From NCBI GenBank assembly GCA_013397845.1, contig VZTG01007436.1, positions 1,772,181 to 1,836,180 of the forward strand: a DNA stretch of 64,000 bases, read 5' to 3'. This document shows, piece by piece, positions 10,851 through 24,200 of this stretch. The number at the start of each line of letters is the position of its first letter. Positions within the stretch are counted from its first letter, which is position 1. The stretch is from Melanocharis versteri (Eukaryota > Chordata > Aves > Passeriformes > Melanocharitidae). The position numbers were made by a program, and so were the translations under genes. The notes beneath the pieces were generated by a model, which did not search any database, had not been told where the DNA came from, and saw only the letters and a list, made by a program, of their open reading frames with translations.

Positions 10851-13802
10851 CTCCTGTTTTCTATTTGTTCTGCTTTTATGTGATCTCATTGCGAAATTTT
10901 TTGCAGTGAAGCTTGCAGCCATTTTCGTTTGAAACATTTGGATATTTTATCACAATCCTGAGCTTTTCTTACAAGATTCAAGGTAATATAAAAGCTTGTA
11001 AAAGTAATAAACATTTTTAGGCTCTCAGGTCCAGCTTTCATTGTCAAGAGGCAATTTCTTAAAGCAGAATAGGGCCAACAGTGGTTGTGGGGTTTTCTGT
11101 GTCGTGAGCCTCTTTTTCTCATTTGTGTTTTTCTGGTGGTGCTAGCTTGACAGAAGAGTGCCTTAACCTGCAAAATGGGGGTTCATGTGGGCTTGACACT
11201 GATGTCATGCACCTATCCCACCCTTCCTATGGGAGGACTAAAGCCTTCTCAAGGAATTGCTCTGCTCTGGTGATCCCAGGCAGTCTGTGAGCCTCAGGGG
11301 CCCTTAGAGAGTGGAATGGCTTAGAGTCAGTGGAGCAACCCTGGATTAAAATCAATGTTAAAAAGTGGAGGATCAGGCACACAGTAAGTGAATCATGCAG
11401 AGTAGTGCTGACCCAAACAGAGGATGTCAGCTTAGAACAGGTTCCTTGGAGACATTAAGGTATCCTTGGAAAGGGAGGTCTCAAAGCCAAGCCTTATACT
11501 TTCTTAATGGGTTTCATTATGAAGAAAGAAAAGGAGCTGGAAAAAAAGACATGTAGCTTAAAAGGGAACAGCTTCGGCACAGTCTAAAATTTGTTCCGTT
11601 TTTCAATAAAAGAAGCCAATGCTGCCTTGAAATTCCTGTCCCTTCAAAGTTCAAGGAGGCCTGTATTGTTGGCCTCCTCAGTCGGAACGCTCCAGCCACT
11701 TATTGTATGTGGAATGCACTCCAGGGACTGACTGAAAAAATATGATTTAGTGAAAGCTTGTACCCAAAACACATCATTGGCCTCTGATCTCTGAACATTT
11801 AAATATTTCAAGCTTACAAGCGGACGCTGTCACGAGGACAGACCCTGATCCCTAGCTGATTCTAGAACATCTGTTGAGGCATTTACCAAGTTAATAGATT
11901 AGCTATGAGAATCAGGCAGGTGTTTTTCACCAAAGCCAGAAAACATCAAAATCAGATTGCCCTCCAAGTCTTTCAGCACAAGCAATCGAGTTAGAATGAC
12001 TCATAGAGTCTAACAGATAATAAAACACACATAACATTTGCTTTAAGGTACAGGTGGGGATATTTTGTACTGCACTTAGGAGAAAGAAAAACTAACTCTA
12101 TTTGGGAATAGAGTAATTGAATACAGATGGGAGGAGGCAAATGAAAGAATTTAGCAAATATCTCAGTGGAATAGCTAATGGGAACGAGACAGAATAGGAA
12201 ATTAAAAATTATTCGAAGCAGATGGACCATTCTTTGAGTTTTTTAAAATTTATTAGGGCTGCGAAAAAAATGTGTCTGTTTATTTTCCACAGCCATGAAA
12301 TTAATGACTTGGTGAGTTGTGCTTGTGCAATTTTATGACTGCCATGTCATTTGTCATAATTTGGGTTCTGTTTGATATGGATTTATGAATATTTCCTCCC
12401 CCCAACATGATTTATGGGTGTTGGTCATATGTGAATTAGACTGTCACCTTTAGTATGAAAAAGTACAAATGACAGATTATAAAAAAAAAAGTGCTCAAGT
12501 CTTTAGTGCTGGAAAGCAGAGTTCACAATTCCCTGCTCTGCTTCTTCATTGGAAGTTTTTGTTTGGAGCTGACGATTAAATGTTTGGACTTGAGTCAACC
12601 ATATGGAAACATCGAGAGGGCTTGAATAGGTCTGAACTCATCTGAACTTCACCTGTGAAACTTAGCTTGAGTCATCCTTTCCTTGTATTATGCATTGAAA
12701 AAAAAAAAATCTGTATGCTACTTGCTGTAGGAACAACTGATTTACTGTACCAGAGCAGCAAGTTGGCCTTGAAAATTTGCTGTCCGGCTTCCAGTAGTGG
12801 CTAGCTCTGGATGAAGCTTCCATGAAAAGTGGAAATAATCTTACACAGTATGTTCAGTTACGCAGCACTGCAGAGTTGAAGGAGTAAAGTTAAAGGACAT
12901 ATGAAACAGGCTGGATTCCTGTAATAATACTAGTTTTCTAGGTTTAGATCCAAAGCACTAACTTTTATATTAGCGGTTATCACTTCCATGAAAACTATTA
13001 CTATTTGTTATTTGTTTTGCAATGTGTAGCAACGGCACACACCAATTTAGGACAAAAGGAGAAGCACAGTTGCTCCTGGATTTGAGCCACCTGACTTCAA
13101 GCATAAAACTGTGGCACCTAAGTTAGTACCTAATCACCCAAGGCTCCCTCATTGATGCTGGAAATCGATATGCACCTCCAGAGGCTAATTCAGCCCACGT
13201 GTCTTCATCCATTGACTATGCAGGCAGAGAAAAACAGTACCCCTTCCTCATTTAGCTCCCCAGTTTGGTCTAGAAATTCATGTGGGAGGAATTAGAGCCC
13301 AGCATGGGATACAGCTTTAAAAAGAAGAAACAATACACCTTGCGTGTCAACAATGCATTGCCAAGCATCTTGCATTCTGAGCTAGCAAATGTTTCTTTTA
13401 TGGGGGATACAACTGGTTCATTCTACAGTTCTTAGACAACTGTATGCTGAAGCCCATTTACTGAGGCCCAGACAGCATTGTTTTTCCAGTGGGAGGCTGA
13501 TAATTCTTACTGAATGTCTTTGCACTTGTGGAGAAAGGATGGTTACTTTACAGGGAGCCACCAGGGCAGTCTTTGCATGTCTTGCTAGCACCTATTACCT
13601 CTAAGGCTAATTGAGCTTCTCTTTCTTTGACTTGGTTTTCTTAATAGTTAGTCAAGCAAGAACCTGCATTAGCAGGTCATGTCTGCTGTTGTGATGGTAG
13701 CTGAGATGCTTTACAGTGGTGTTATGCAGCTGCACAGAACTGGACTATCTTGCAAAAATAAACCTGGATCACTTGTATTGAATGAAAGAGTGAAGTCCAG
13801 TA
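10851..13802. other. No gene recognised; unannotated spacer
   Basis: No transposon or gene is recognised. There are A runs at 12481-12490 and 12698-12709. Open frames are under 100 codons and lack recognisable features. Confidence 0.5.
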
Positions 13803-13858
13803 ATAGAATCATAGAATCATTTAGATTGGAAAATACCTTTAAGGTCATTGAGTCCCCC
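13803..13858 (-). mobile_element. CR1 3' end, short fragment
   Basis: ATAGAATCATAGAATCATTT, then AGATTGGAAAATACCTTTAA and GGTCATTGAGTCC, is the reverse complement of an older CR1 3' terminus (GGACTC..TTAAAGGTC..CCAA followed by ATTCTATGATTCT). Only about 55 bases are clear. The next 50-100 bases may be further decayed CR1 but cannot be assigned. Confidence 0.82.
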
Positions 13859-15944
13859 ATTGTTACTTTGCTGACTCATCAGGAAACCTGCACAGCTTTT
13901 GGAAAAAGCTTGGCTCATCAATTGTGGTATGTTGATATGTATCAGAAATATTCTATTTGCTTCGGCTGATACAGCTTGTATTCATCTAGCATGTCTAATC
14001 AACCTACTTCCAGACTCCGAAGCTACTTTCACAGTGTAAAAGTAGCTGGTCTTTAAGCTGTCTGGTAGTTCCAAGGTGCAAATTTGAAGACAGAAAACAG
14101 AAAAAATTTCAGTTTCAGTCAAGTAGAATATTTTGCTTACATGAAAATAAAATGTGCTGCTTAGGATTTACCTATGTTTAATAAGTTTTTTCCTTACTTG
14201 AACAATGCTTCTGAACAAGCTCCTTTTGAATATTTTTTCAGAAATAGTTCTTTAAAATTATCAGAAGTTAATAATTTCTGTCCTTTTCCAATATTTCAGG
14301 GTTTTTTTCCCTATATGGAAATAAAGGAAAATGAAGCAAATTTGCAGAACCTTTTGTTTCAACAAGGCTGCATTTATGCCCCCCAATTTTTTTTTGTCAA
14401 AGCATTGAGTCTATATTAATTCTCTTAGTTACTTTTCTATTTTTTCATTTACTGGATGGACTGTCTTGTAAATTTTGCATTATGTTTTGCCATATTTTGA
14501 AGTCAGTGAACTAAACACAAAACCTTTTTCTGTAAAAGCAGTTCTACTAGGTTTGGGGTGGAGAGAGAGGAGAATATGAGCTCTTGGATAACAGTAGTGT
14601 TCTCACTGAGCTTAGATTGAAGCTGTTTTGACCGTATCTGGCACTTAAAAGGCCAACCTGCTCCTACCCTGTTACCATAAAGAAATTTGCCAGGAAGGCA
14701 GGTGTCTAACTGTACAGGCAATCAGATTACAGAGCAAAGTAATCATGATTTCTGATTTTCAGCATAGGTGAAATGTGCCACATTAGCACATGTACTTTGG
14801 AAGAGAGGGAGAAGTAATCAGAGCAAGATAAGGACAAGGGTGGAGATCATTTGAGCCAGTATGGTTATAATAGGGTAGTAAATTTTATGTAGCTTTTATT
14901 AAACTATTTTGTTTCTTTTATATTAAAATTAGGATAAAGCTGTCTGAAAATGAGAAAATCCCTGAGTTTGCTTTCATTTGTTTTTAAGAGTTACTGAAAT
15001 GTAGCAGTGTGTTTCTTGGGAGGCACCATTTGCACACATATGTCTGCAACTCTGAGCGAGTCACAGCTGCAGAGTTTCTTTAAGGCACGCATGCTTGGCT
15101 TTGACATGCTGAGATTTATGGTGAGATTTAAGTTCTTGTACCAATGGTGACGTTTCCTGAATAGTTTTCATCCAGATGGTCTCTGAGAGGATAAGGTTTA
15201 ACAAGATTTATTCACTGAGAGGGGGCAATGTGAATTAAAATTACAAGGGGTACTGTATCTACACTAATTCTTTGCCATTCACTGCCTTGTGAAATGTAGA
15301 AAATCTTAGCTCTTCATTCCCCCAAACGAAGTTAAATGGAGTTGCTTCTTTCAACATACTGTTCCATTCTGAGCAGATTAGGGCTCTGGCAAACAAGTAC
15401 TATTAATTTTGTTGGGGTGGAGGAAGGGGTTACTGCCCTAATGTCTACCCTGCCGCTTTGCCACAGTCTTCCACCTCACTAGCGGAGAGAGCAGATGTAA
15501 GCAAGAGCTAGCTTATCAATTGTTACAGTTTGCAGACCATTGGCAGTTAAAATTAATGTGCTGGCTCAGAGCTCTATAGGTGAGGGCTGGACCATATCGC
15601 TTTCTGATGGCACTGTTTCAGCTTCTGGTGGGGGACTGCTGCGAACAGCTGGGAGAGGTAACCTCTTAAGCCATTATCACTAAATCCGGCACAACCTCTC
15701 TGAGTGAGCTCCAAGTTTTCAGCCTTTGAGAGCCATTAGGGCTACCAGCACTGTTTGGGGTCCTGAGGCTATATCTTCAATGGGTTACTTAAAATCAGTG
15801 GAGCACCAGCAGTTCCTGCAGGCTGAGTATCTAGGCATGCTAATTCAGATTGTGATTGCTGAACCTAGATTTTCTGGAAAATTATACATATTTTACAAAC
15901 AAAAGAATTGATGCCATTTCCTACTAAAACCTTGTAGGTTTTTA
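13859..15944. other. No gene recognised; unannotated spacer
   Basis: A/T-rich sequence with no recognised element. An 81-codon open frame at 14174-14419 is rich in Phe and Leu, as expected of T-rich DNA, and has no domain. Confidence 0.5.
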
Positions 15945-16000
15945 GAAGGCTGTTGACTCACAGTGAAACAGTTAAGCACATGCTTAACTGCTGCAAGGTA
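15945..16000. repeat. Palindromic old repeat trace
   Basis: CAGTTAAGCA (15969-15978), two bases, then TGCTTAACTG (15981-15990) form a 10-bp-arm hairpin within GTTGACTCACAG..CTGCAAGG. This TTAAGCACATGCTTAA arrangement recurs, from memory, in a palindromic interspersed repeat of reptiles and birds, so I read it as a decayed copy. The strand is undefined because the core is symmetric. Confidence 0.4.
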
Positions 16001-18204
16001 AGTATCTTTATCAAAGAAAATTAACGGGTATTGCTGCCATGCTTAAAGCTAAACAGTTCGCAAGCATTTTGTTGGACAGAGTCAGTTTTGCCATTGTTTT
16101 TCAGGTTTGTCTATTTAAAATACTGTGAAGTGACTATGGAAGCTCTAGAATTAGAGGCTTATTCAAGTCCTACTTAAAAAAGGTGTATTGAGGTATTAGA
16201 GGTCAGTGTCTTTTATCCATTTGCCATTTTCCTCACTTGCAGGCTTTTTGCCCCCATATCTAGAAATATTGGAAGTATCTTAACTGTTAACAACTTACCT
16301 TTTTTAGCAGGATCGAGACATTTTAGTTTGAATATCACAGAATCCAACCAAAACTCGAGTGACAGAAAGCAACATGTTCATCCTAGAGGAGCACTTTTAG
16401 AAAAATAGAATGCCCTGCTTGATAACAAGAAAAAAAAAATTGACAGCATATTGCATTTACCACTTTGAGCATGTTCAAGGTTGGTGTTTTTTTTTATTAT
16501 TTTGCTTTTCTACCTTATATTATTTACGGAAATACATTTCATTCCTTACCTGTTGCCAGTTGAGCTCTAACATGAGATCTTCACAATCAGTGATTGGTCT
16601 TGAGTCCTCCAGTGTCTGAGTTGTCAACTTGTGATTCTTTTATTTTTGAAAGGTAGCTACTCAGCATTTCATAAAATTGTCTGTACTTCATATTGTCTCA
16701 ATTTCAGCAGTTGCAAGTACAGGTACTGAAAAATCACTAATTGCATTTATAGAATGGGCTGGTGAACAACACATTTTTAAAACAATGGGGAAATAAGAAG
16801 TGAGAAGACTGTGATTATTCTTTATGTGTAAGAATGGACAGTCTGAATAAAATGTAAAAGAGTTTTGAATTGTAATGAAATAGGCCCCATTGTATTGTAG
16901 CAAGTTAAAAATGTGCCTCTTGCCGCAAAGCTTGCATTAATATTGTTTGAGAGAAGTAGCATCAATGTGCTGTAGTACTTTTATTAATAGGCCAGAACAG
17001 TCATCAGTCTCTGGGTTGGTGTGATAGCTAAATACAGTGAACATGAGCATCTTGACAAGCAAGTAGCACAATCTATCAATCACTTTCAGCATGAAGATGC
17101 TGTGATAATTAGGTTTACACTGGTAATAAAATATGGGTAAATAAAGTGTTCAAAGCCATGGAAAATATAGGGTTCATAGTGTATATCCTATGAAATATAG
17201 AAGAGGGCATCACCATAAATTCATCTAGCTGTGTAGACTGAGATTATTATTCTCTTGACCCATCTTGCTATTTTTAGAATAAAATTCATGCATTTTTCAA
17301 TCAGCGCTGTTCAGTGGTAAAATCACTCCAAGGCTTAAAGCCTGGGTTGGATTCTTTTTTTGTTGTGCGCATGTACAAGGATGTTCAGTGTCCTTCCTGT
17401 TGCTGGTGCTGATGCCCTCAGAACAGAAGCGTGGTGGTGTTTTTTAGTTCATGGTAGTCACTTTTTCTTTCCAGTATTGGCCAGATAAAGATTGGGGTGT
17501 GCTCTGCTTCCTTTTATGCTGCTCTGTGTGGGTGATTGGCTCAACGTATTTCAGTGGAATTACTCTAAGTTTATGGTTTAAGGGAAAACAAACTTCCTGG
17601 TCTAGTGGCTTCTGGTGCTAATGAGTCAAAGTCCCCTAGACTGAGAAATGATCTTTCATGTGACTTCTGGAGAAAAAATGCTCCTGATTTTTTTTCTGTT
17701 TTAGGGTATTGTCACAGGCAAGACAGGCTTTTTGTAATGGGAATCCATTGTATTTACATCAAGTTTCAATCTCTTTATAATGGCGGGTTAATCTAGACTT
17801 TAGCATAAGGAACAACATGGCCTAGTCTAAGTCACTAATCTACCCCACACTAGATGGCACCTGATTTTTTTTTTTTATTGTTTTAAGAAAATTAGTAAAT
17901 TAGTTCCTGAAAAAGGCGATAGCTTGTCAGTCCACTAGACTGATGTCTTTGTGCTCGACCGTGGCTCAGGCAGCAGCAGAGAAGGCTTTTCCTGCAAATG
18001 TGCCTCCACCCTGGCCTGTAGTGGGGGAGAGGTAACTTTGCTTCCTATGCTTCATTTAATTCCTGGCGTTGTTTGCTGAGAATGGCAACGGAGTTGCCAG
18101 TTGTGGCATGCAGGTTTATTGCTGGGAATTGAGCCAGAACCACCAATCCATTTTGCACAGACAGTGAACAGCAATGTTAAATACTTCTTGTACATTACTA
18201 ATAT
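16001..18204. other. No gene recognised; unannotated spacer
   Basis: No gene is recognised. T runs occur around 16480 and 17866-17878. A trace near 17530-17580 resembles a short motif of old amniote repeats but is too weak to annotate separately. Confidence 0.5.
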
Positions 18205-18285
18205 AAGCTGGATTTGAACTGAAGACTTGGAGGTGAAAGACTGTCTCCCATTCCTTAATCCCCTTAACATTTCAGTCTGCCTCAT
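18205..18285 (-). mobile_element. Possible tRNA-derived SINE remnant
   Basis: GGATTTGAACT (18210-18220) is a near match to the reverse complement of the RNA polymerase III B box (GGATTCGAACC). About 40 bases on, CTTAATCCCCTTAACATTTC could be a decayed reverse A box. This is the spacing of a minus-strand tRNA head, as in MIR and other old amniote SINEs. No acceptor stem pairs, so it is not a tRNA gene. Confidence 0.3.
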
Positions 18286-21200
18286 AAAATTGTCTAAAAC
18301 CAAATGTAAACCTTGTGTATAAAATGAAATCCAGAGGAGAAAAGAAAATCCAGAGTGAAGACTGAGACTGTTTTCTTCTTCAGCAAGCTTCTTTGCTAGT
18401 AATGACCCTGGAAAATTGTTCTCTGATTATTCTCTTGAGAGATTACTCTAATTTCTTGCTGCAGTGGATGGCCATATGATCAATTGTCATCAGTCACTGC
18501 CTGATGATGGGTCATTACTTACCGGTGCATACTTGGGGGAAAAACACATGCGACTTCCATTAGGAGGCAGAGTGCACCTACATCAAATATGAAGTATACA
18601 CTAAGTTCTCATTAATAACATTTCAAGACTGTCCTCCTAAAATTCCTTGCACAGAAGCTGCCTTCACAGTGGAAGAACCGAGACTATGAAAGATTTGCAT
18701 CTTACAGCCAGGCAAATGAGTATTCCCCTAAGTAAAAAATCTGATTTTCAGTTGAGCATTTCAATAACAAATCAGTTTTATTGAGAAAGAAAAGTAAAGC
18801 TCATACTCATCTGTTCTTAGCTTCAGAATCTCCTAGCTTAATTAATTAATTTAATTTAATTAAGGTATAGCCAGTATAAGTATTTCCTTCTTGTTCCATT
18901 TCAAAGTTAGGAACTCGTGTATGGCACTGTGGAAAATGCTGCGTCTCATGGGTTCTGTATTGGCCAGGAAGTTCGAATATCTTCAAGAATATAGAGGTTA
19001 TTTCAGTGAAATTTTAAAATACATTTCTTTTATATTTTCTAAACTTCCTAGCAGAAATTCAAATCGAACAAACCTTCAGCTGAGTAAACTACTGAGAACT
19101 GAACAATGTAAAGCAAGCACAGTCTTATTGTGCTGAGTGGCCTTTTGAATGGATTCTGCAAGGACAACCTCTTTCCTGTAAAGGTGAAGACAGTTTCTGT
19201 CTAAGTCACAGGGATTTTCATTTAGGCTTTCAAAGTGAAATCTAGCAGATCAAGAGGAAGAAAGTTAGAAAAAGGTGAAATTGGAAGAAGCAGTTAATTT
19301 TTTTGGTCTCAGTAAATGGAGAGCATTGAAATATGGAGAGAAAGGTTTGGCTGAGATTTGGCCTCATCTAGTCATGTTGCTGTGTGTACCCATCTGGCAC
19401 TGAATTACATTGGGTCTGGTGCATGCTGTTCTAGATTAATAGATATGCAAGTAAGTGTTTTGCGAGTAGGATTGGTTTTCATGTTTCCCCCCACTTCCCC
19501 AAAGTCCCATGTCTGTGTGGAAGACCTCTTAAGAAGAAGTCTTATGAGAAGCAAAGAAAAAAAGAAGGCTCATCCTCTGACTAGTGCTTATTGGTGTCTT
19601 GTGTGCAAACTGCCACTAAAGGCACTGGTGAGTAATCACAAGCATAGATTTTTATCCATGAATAAACCAAGGGCTATGTAAAAATGTGTAGGTTACTGGA
19701 ATAACTTTATTATAGAGTTATTTGAAATGACCAGCAGACCACTTAGTTTTAACCACCTCAAAGTCAGTTTTGAAGTTCTGTAGGCATGGAGGGGAGTGGT
19801 CAGCTCAGCCCTCACATCCTCAGGGATGCAGATGATACTGTTCTTCAGTGTGGAGAGAAGGCTGCAATTCAGAAGCTTTAAATTTACTAGCTTGGGTTGA
19901 ATTAAGTTGCTGAGCTGTGACAGTCTGAGTCCTTACCCAAGACCCTCCTGGAGCCTGCACTGCTCTCAGGATTTGAGCTAGCTAGTTTAAGCTACTTGGA
20001 GTATATCCCAAGGGATTGGATTACAAGGGAGTTACTGTAATGAATCAAAACTGCAAACATTTTCCTTGAATAATTTATCAGCTCTGGCCTGCTTTCTCAT
20101 CATGAATTGGCCCTGGATGGTTACCTGTAATATGCTTTTTAACACTGGAATCTACATTTTGGGAAAGGATATCTTTGGGAGATACCATGGTCTCTACACC
20201 TTCCAGCTTGATGCCCTGTGATCACTCATCTATATTTATTATGTTGCTTGAGTTTAGATGGGGAATTTTACAGAGGAAGTTTGAGCCACAATCCCACTTG
20301 AAATATAGGGAGAGCTCAGTACCCCCGTCAATTATGTTATAAAACTGTAGGTCAAAGTTTGCAGACAGTTCAGTTTGAAGTCCTTTAGGGCTATGTAGAT
20401 GACAGGTGCAGTTACCAAGGGTTCCCAAGGTGATCAAAGATCTGATGTCCACTGAAAGACAGGTAGGATTTAGGATCTTCTCTGTATCCTCCAGTCACTA
20501 CGTTATTTCTTCAGACACTTGAAGCATGTTTTTAAATTTCCCCCCAAATATTTTTGAAAATCATGCTCTTTAGCTCGTGCGGTTGTTTAGCTTACCCACC
20601 CCATTGCCCAGCGGTAACTGAAGCAGGGCTGCAGTTACCATCGCACATTCCTCTCTGGCACCATCTAGGGACTCCAGAACTATGCTTCCAACCACTGCTT
20701 TTTCCCATTGCTAAACAAGATGTGCTCTCCTTTGGCAATAGCTTAAAATTCAGATCAGTGCAGATGTCGCTCTCATGAAACGAACGCACCTTACAGCAAT
20801 GGCTGCAAAGCCTTTTGGGAGAAAGCTTTGTAGTATGGCTCTTGTACTAACAGTTTAGATTTGTAATTCAAGGTGCAAAACTGCCAAAGCACATAAAAAA
20901 TAATGTGAAGATCTTGTTATAGATATTTTGTTACAGTAAGAATCAGGAATGGGTATGTGTGTGTGTCTGTTTTAAGACTGTCATAGTCTTTGAGCATCTT
21001 TTCTAGTCCTAATAAAATGGCTGAGAATGAAATGAGAGTACTTAAATTATAGAATGATTCAGGGCATCATGTTGTTAATAATGTAGAGAAATGAGATATA
21101 AAAGCTTTTACTCAAGCATACCCTAAAGCAAATTTAAGTAGAGCACACAGCTATGATGCTGATTGTTTTCACAGGTGTTGGCACCATATGAATTAAATGA

Positions 21201-24200
21201 AGAAAAAAATGGTGAAACATTTATGACTCATTAGAATTATGTGGCTTTTTATCCTGTCCTAACAACTGAAAAAAGGTGTAATTTACATTTGCAGCCAAAT
21301 GGCGTGAAGTAACATTATACTTTACCGACATGAAAAGAGGCGACTTCCAGATGACTACTATTCTGAACTTCTCTAGTTCTTAAATCCTGGATTTTCAGTT
21401 TCTCATGTAGACTTTTGAGAGCTAACATTATTTCCCCATTAAAACAAAAAAAAAAGTCAAAAGGGAATATAGTAACTTCAAATTTATAGAACATGTGGTT
21501 TCAACAAACTAAGGGCCATTCACTGGATGCAACACCTTTATAATCAGAGCAGTTTTCCTTTTCATCAAGAATATACTCGATAGATCCAAAGAGACCCACA
21601 TCCATGTTTGTTTGGTTTTTTTTTTTTAAATAAACTCTGTATCCTCCTTTTCCTTTCTCCTTTAATTATTTTTTTTTAATCAGAGTTGTTTTGTTGTAGA
21701 TCTTTTGTAGTTTGTTGTAGATCTTAAATATTTACATGAAGGAGGTATCCTGACAGGCTGATCTATAGCAGGAAAGCAACAAATAAACAAATCTATGTCT
21801 ACAGTATTTTAGATCCTGGTTTCCTGAGCTCCTAAGTGTTTATTTTTCCTATTGTAAAAACCTGCATTGAAATTCATTCAAAATGGAGTTCGCATGTGAG
21901 CTTTCAGACAACATCTAATGTTTTAACAAAGCCATAATAGTAACCTCAGCTTCCCATACACTGTGTAGTTGGCTGAAAAAGAAAGCAGCTGATTTATCAG
22001 AGCCTCCTTGCTGTAAATGAGTCTTCAGAAAAAGAATATGTCGTACTTTGCAACTGAGATGTTTTTGCAAACACCTAATAAACCAGAAAAATAAAGTTTT
22101 ATTGGGCTTTATGAGCACATTTTTCTCCTCTCACCAGAGCACCAAACCCAGTTTGTAATCCTACTTTCATTTATTTCATTCTCCCCTGAAATTTCTCATA
22201 GCACAAACTCACTCAGTTTTGGCTGCCTAATTTGCATCTCATGGCCTGGAGTATCTCTTTAGGAGATGAACTATTAAAAATACATTAGCCTGGTGTGGAT
22301 GGTTATGGGCCAAATGCTGCTGGTTTTGAAGGCAATCTGGGAAGCCTCATGCTCTCTCTGATTCTTGATAGCTGTGCAAGCAAGTTGTTTGCATTTTCTG
22401 TCCTTGGACTTTCGAAGTTCTAGCAGCAGATGTAGGTGAGATTATTGTTCTTCTGAAAGTCTGAATTGAGAAAAGCACTTTTCTTCCTTTCCAAGCTTGC
22501 TCTAATCCTTAATGTTACCCTTATTTCTGTTCTGCCAGAACTATGTCCTATTAGCATCCAAAAATGTTACACATAACTTTGGCTTGCTTACAGAAGATGA
22601 TCCAACCACTAACATTTGCCTTCTGTAGCTGAATGCTGAAAGAAAAAATAATCCACATTTGAAATGTGAGACTTTGCTGCTGTCAGTTTCTGGAGTTGAT
22701 TATTAGGACTGTGATTTTTATCTACTCACTTGTACAGTAATTAAAAGCAATTCCCTCATCAGTTATCATCCTGCAAAGCCAGCTTTTAAGCAGTGCTTGA
22801 TGTACAGTTTATTAACCTAAGCCCACGTTGAGGGAAAGGTGACATAGTTTAAAAAGTAAGAATGAAAACATCTGCTCTGAAACAAAGAGCTGGATGTAAA
22901 ATAGATGCTTATAGTTAAACCAGCAAAAATGGCAATGTGATTTTAATTGGCAAAGTAGGAGTAATTACCTGGCTTGAGCCAGGTGTACGCTTCCATTCTG
23001 TCCACTCCCATCTGTGTCCTCTTTACGTGGATTATTTTCTGTGTGGATATATCCTGTCATGATGGGGTAGGTGATTAAAGAATTAAGAAGGAAATCAGGG
23101 AGTCAATAACTTGCATGCTGAAGAGGAAGAGCTATTCAGCTGCCTGACAACTTTTGCCACACTTTCTAGCAGGTATTGATGACCACATATGATTATCAGT
23201 GTCAGCTCCAATTCAAAGATATTTGATATTAACTGGATACTTTGCCTCTAGTCACCAGTGTTGTAACTTGGGGCATCTTTATTCCAAGAAAGAAATGCAA
23301 AATAATAGGCAAAAAAGTGCATTATATTTATCTGTGACAACTTTCCTCAGTGGGTGCTGGAGAAAAAAACATTAGGGTGAATGAAGGCAGACTGAGAGTG
23401 AGCTCAATCATGAAGCTATCCCATTGGACTTCTCTTGACTGCTGAAAATGATCGATATCGAATCTTGTGAGAATATCTAATATTAGAAAGAAAAGGCAGA
23501 GAGAAAAGAGAATTGAAAGTGGGACACAAGTCCCTAAAGCATTATATGCACCTAAAGCACCCGTGTGGGGGTGCCTGAGAAAGGGGAGCAGAAACAGCTC
23601 TACGTGTAAAGATACAGAATGCAGTGTTTACTGATGGAGTTCTAGTATATCCTGGAAGGGGAAACAATGAGGTGAAAATCTACTACTGACTCTGCTTCTT
23701 CAAATGCTTTCATTTGAGGCAGTCTTACAAAACAGCATGATGTGTGACAGGCAGGAAAGCAATGTGTAATCCATGGTCAGCCAAGAGAAAGCAGTAAGTG
23801 CCACAGGCTGTTGTGCCCACCCCCAGGAAGTGAATGAAGAACTGCATGGATTTTGTTTTAAATGGAGCTGAACAGTAATCCCAGGAGATTTAAGAGCTGA
23901 CATCATGCAGTGGATACATATTTCACACCTGGGGATAGAGACATGCCTGAGATGAGCCAGGAAATGTATCTACAGGCCAGGCATGAATACCCAGTTGAAA
24001 GCACATATGGAACAGTGCAAGCTGTGCAAAGAATATAGTGATTGACAAGAAACGCCTCATGGAATTCCAGCTCAGACCTAGGAAAAGGTCAGAACAGACT
24101 TGTTAATTTCTAATGAAAGAAACTTTATGGCACAGTAGATTAATAACCCAGTTTTTGAAAGATGCACAGACAATAACAACAATCAGAAAACTGAAGGTAC

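Noticed and set aside
13679..13969. 96-codon plus-strand frame
   Set aside because: It runs through the CR1 3' fragment at 13803-13858, so it is not a genuine gene.
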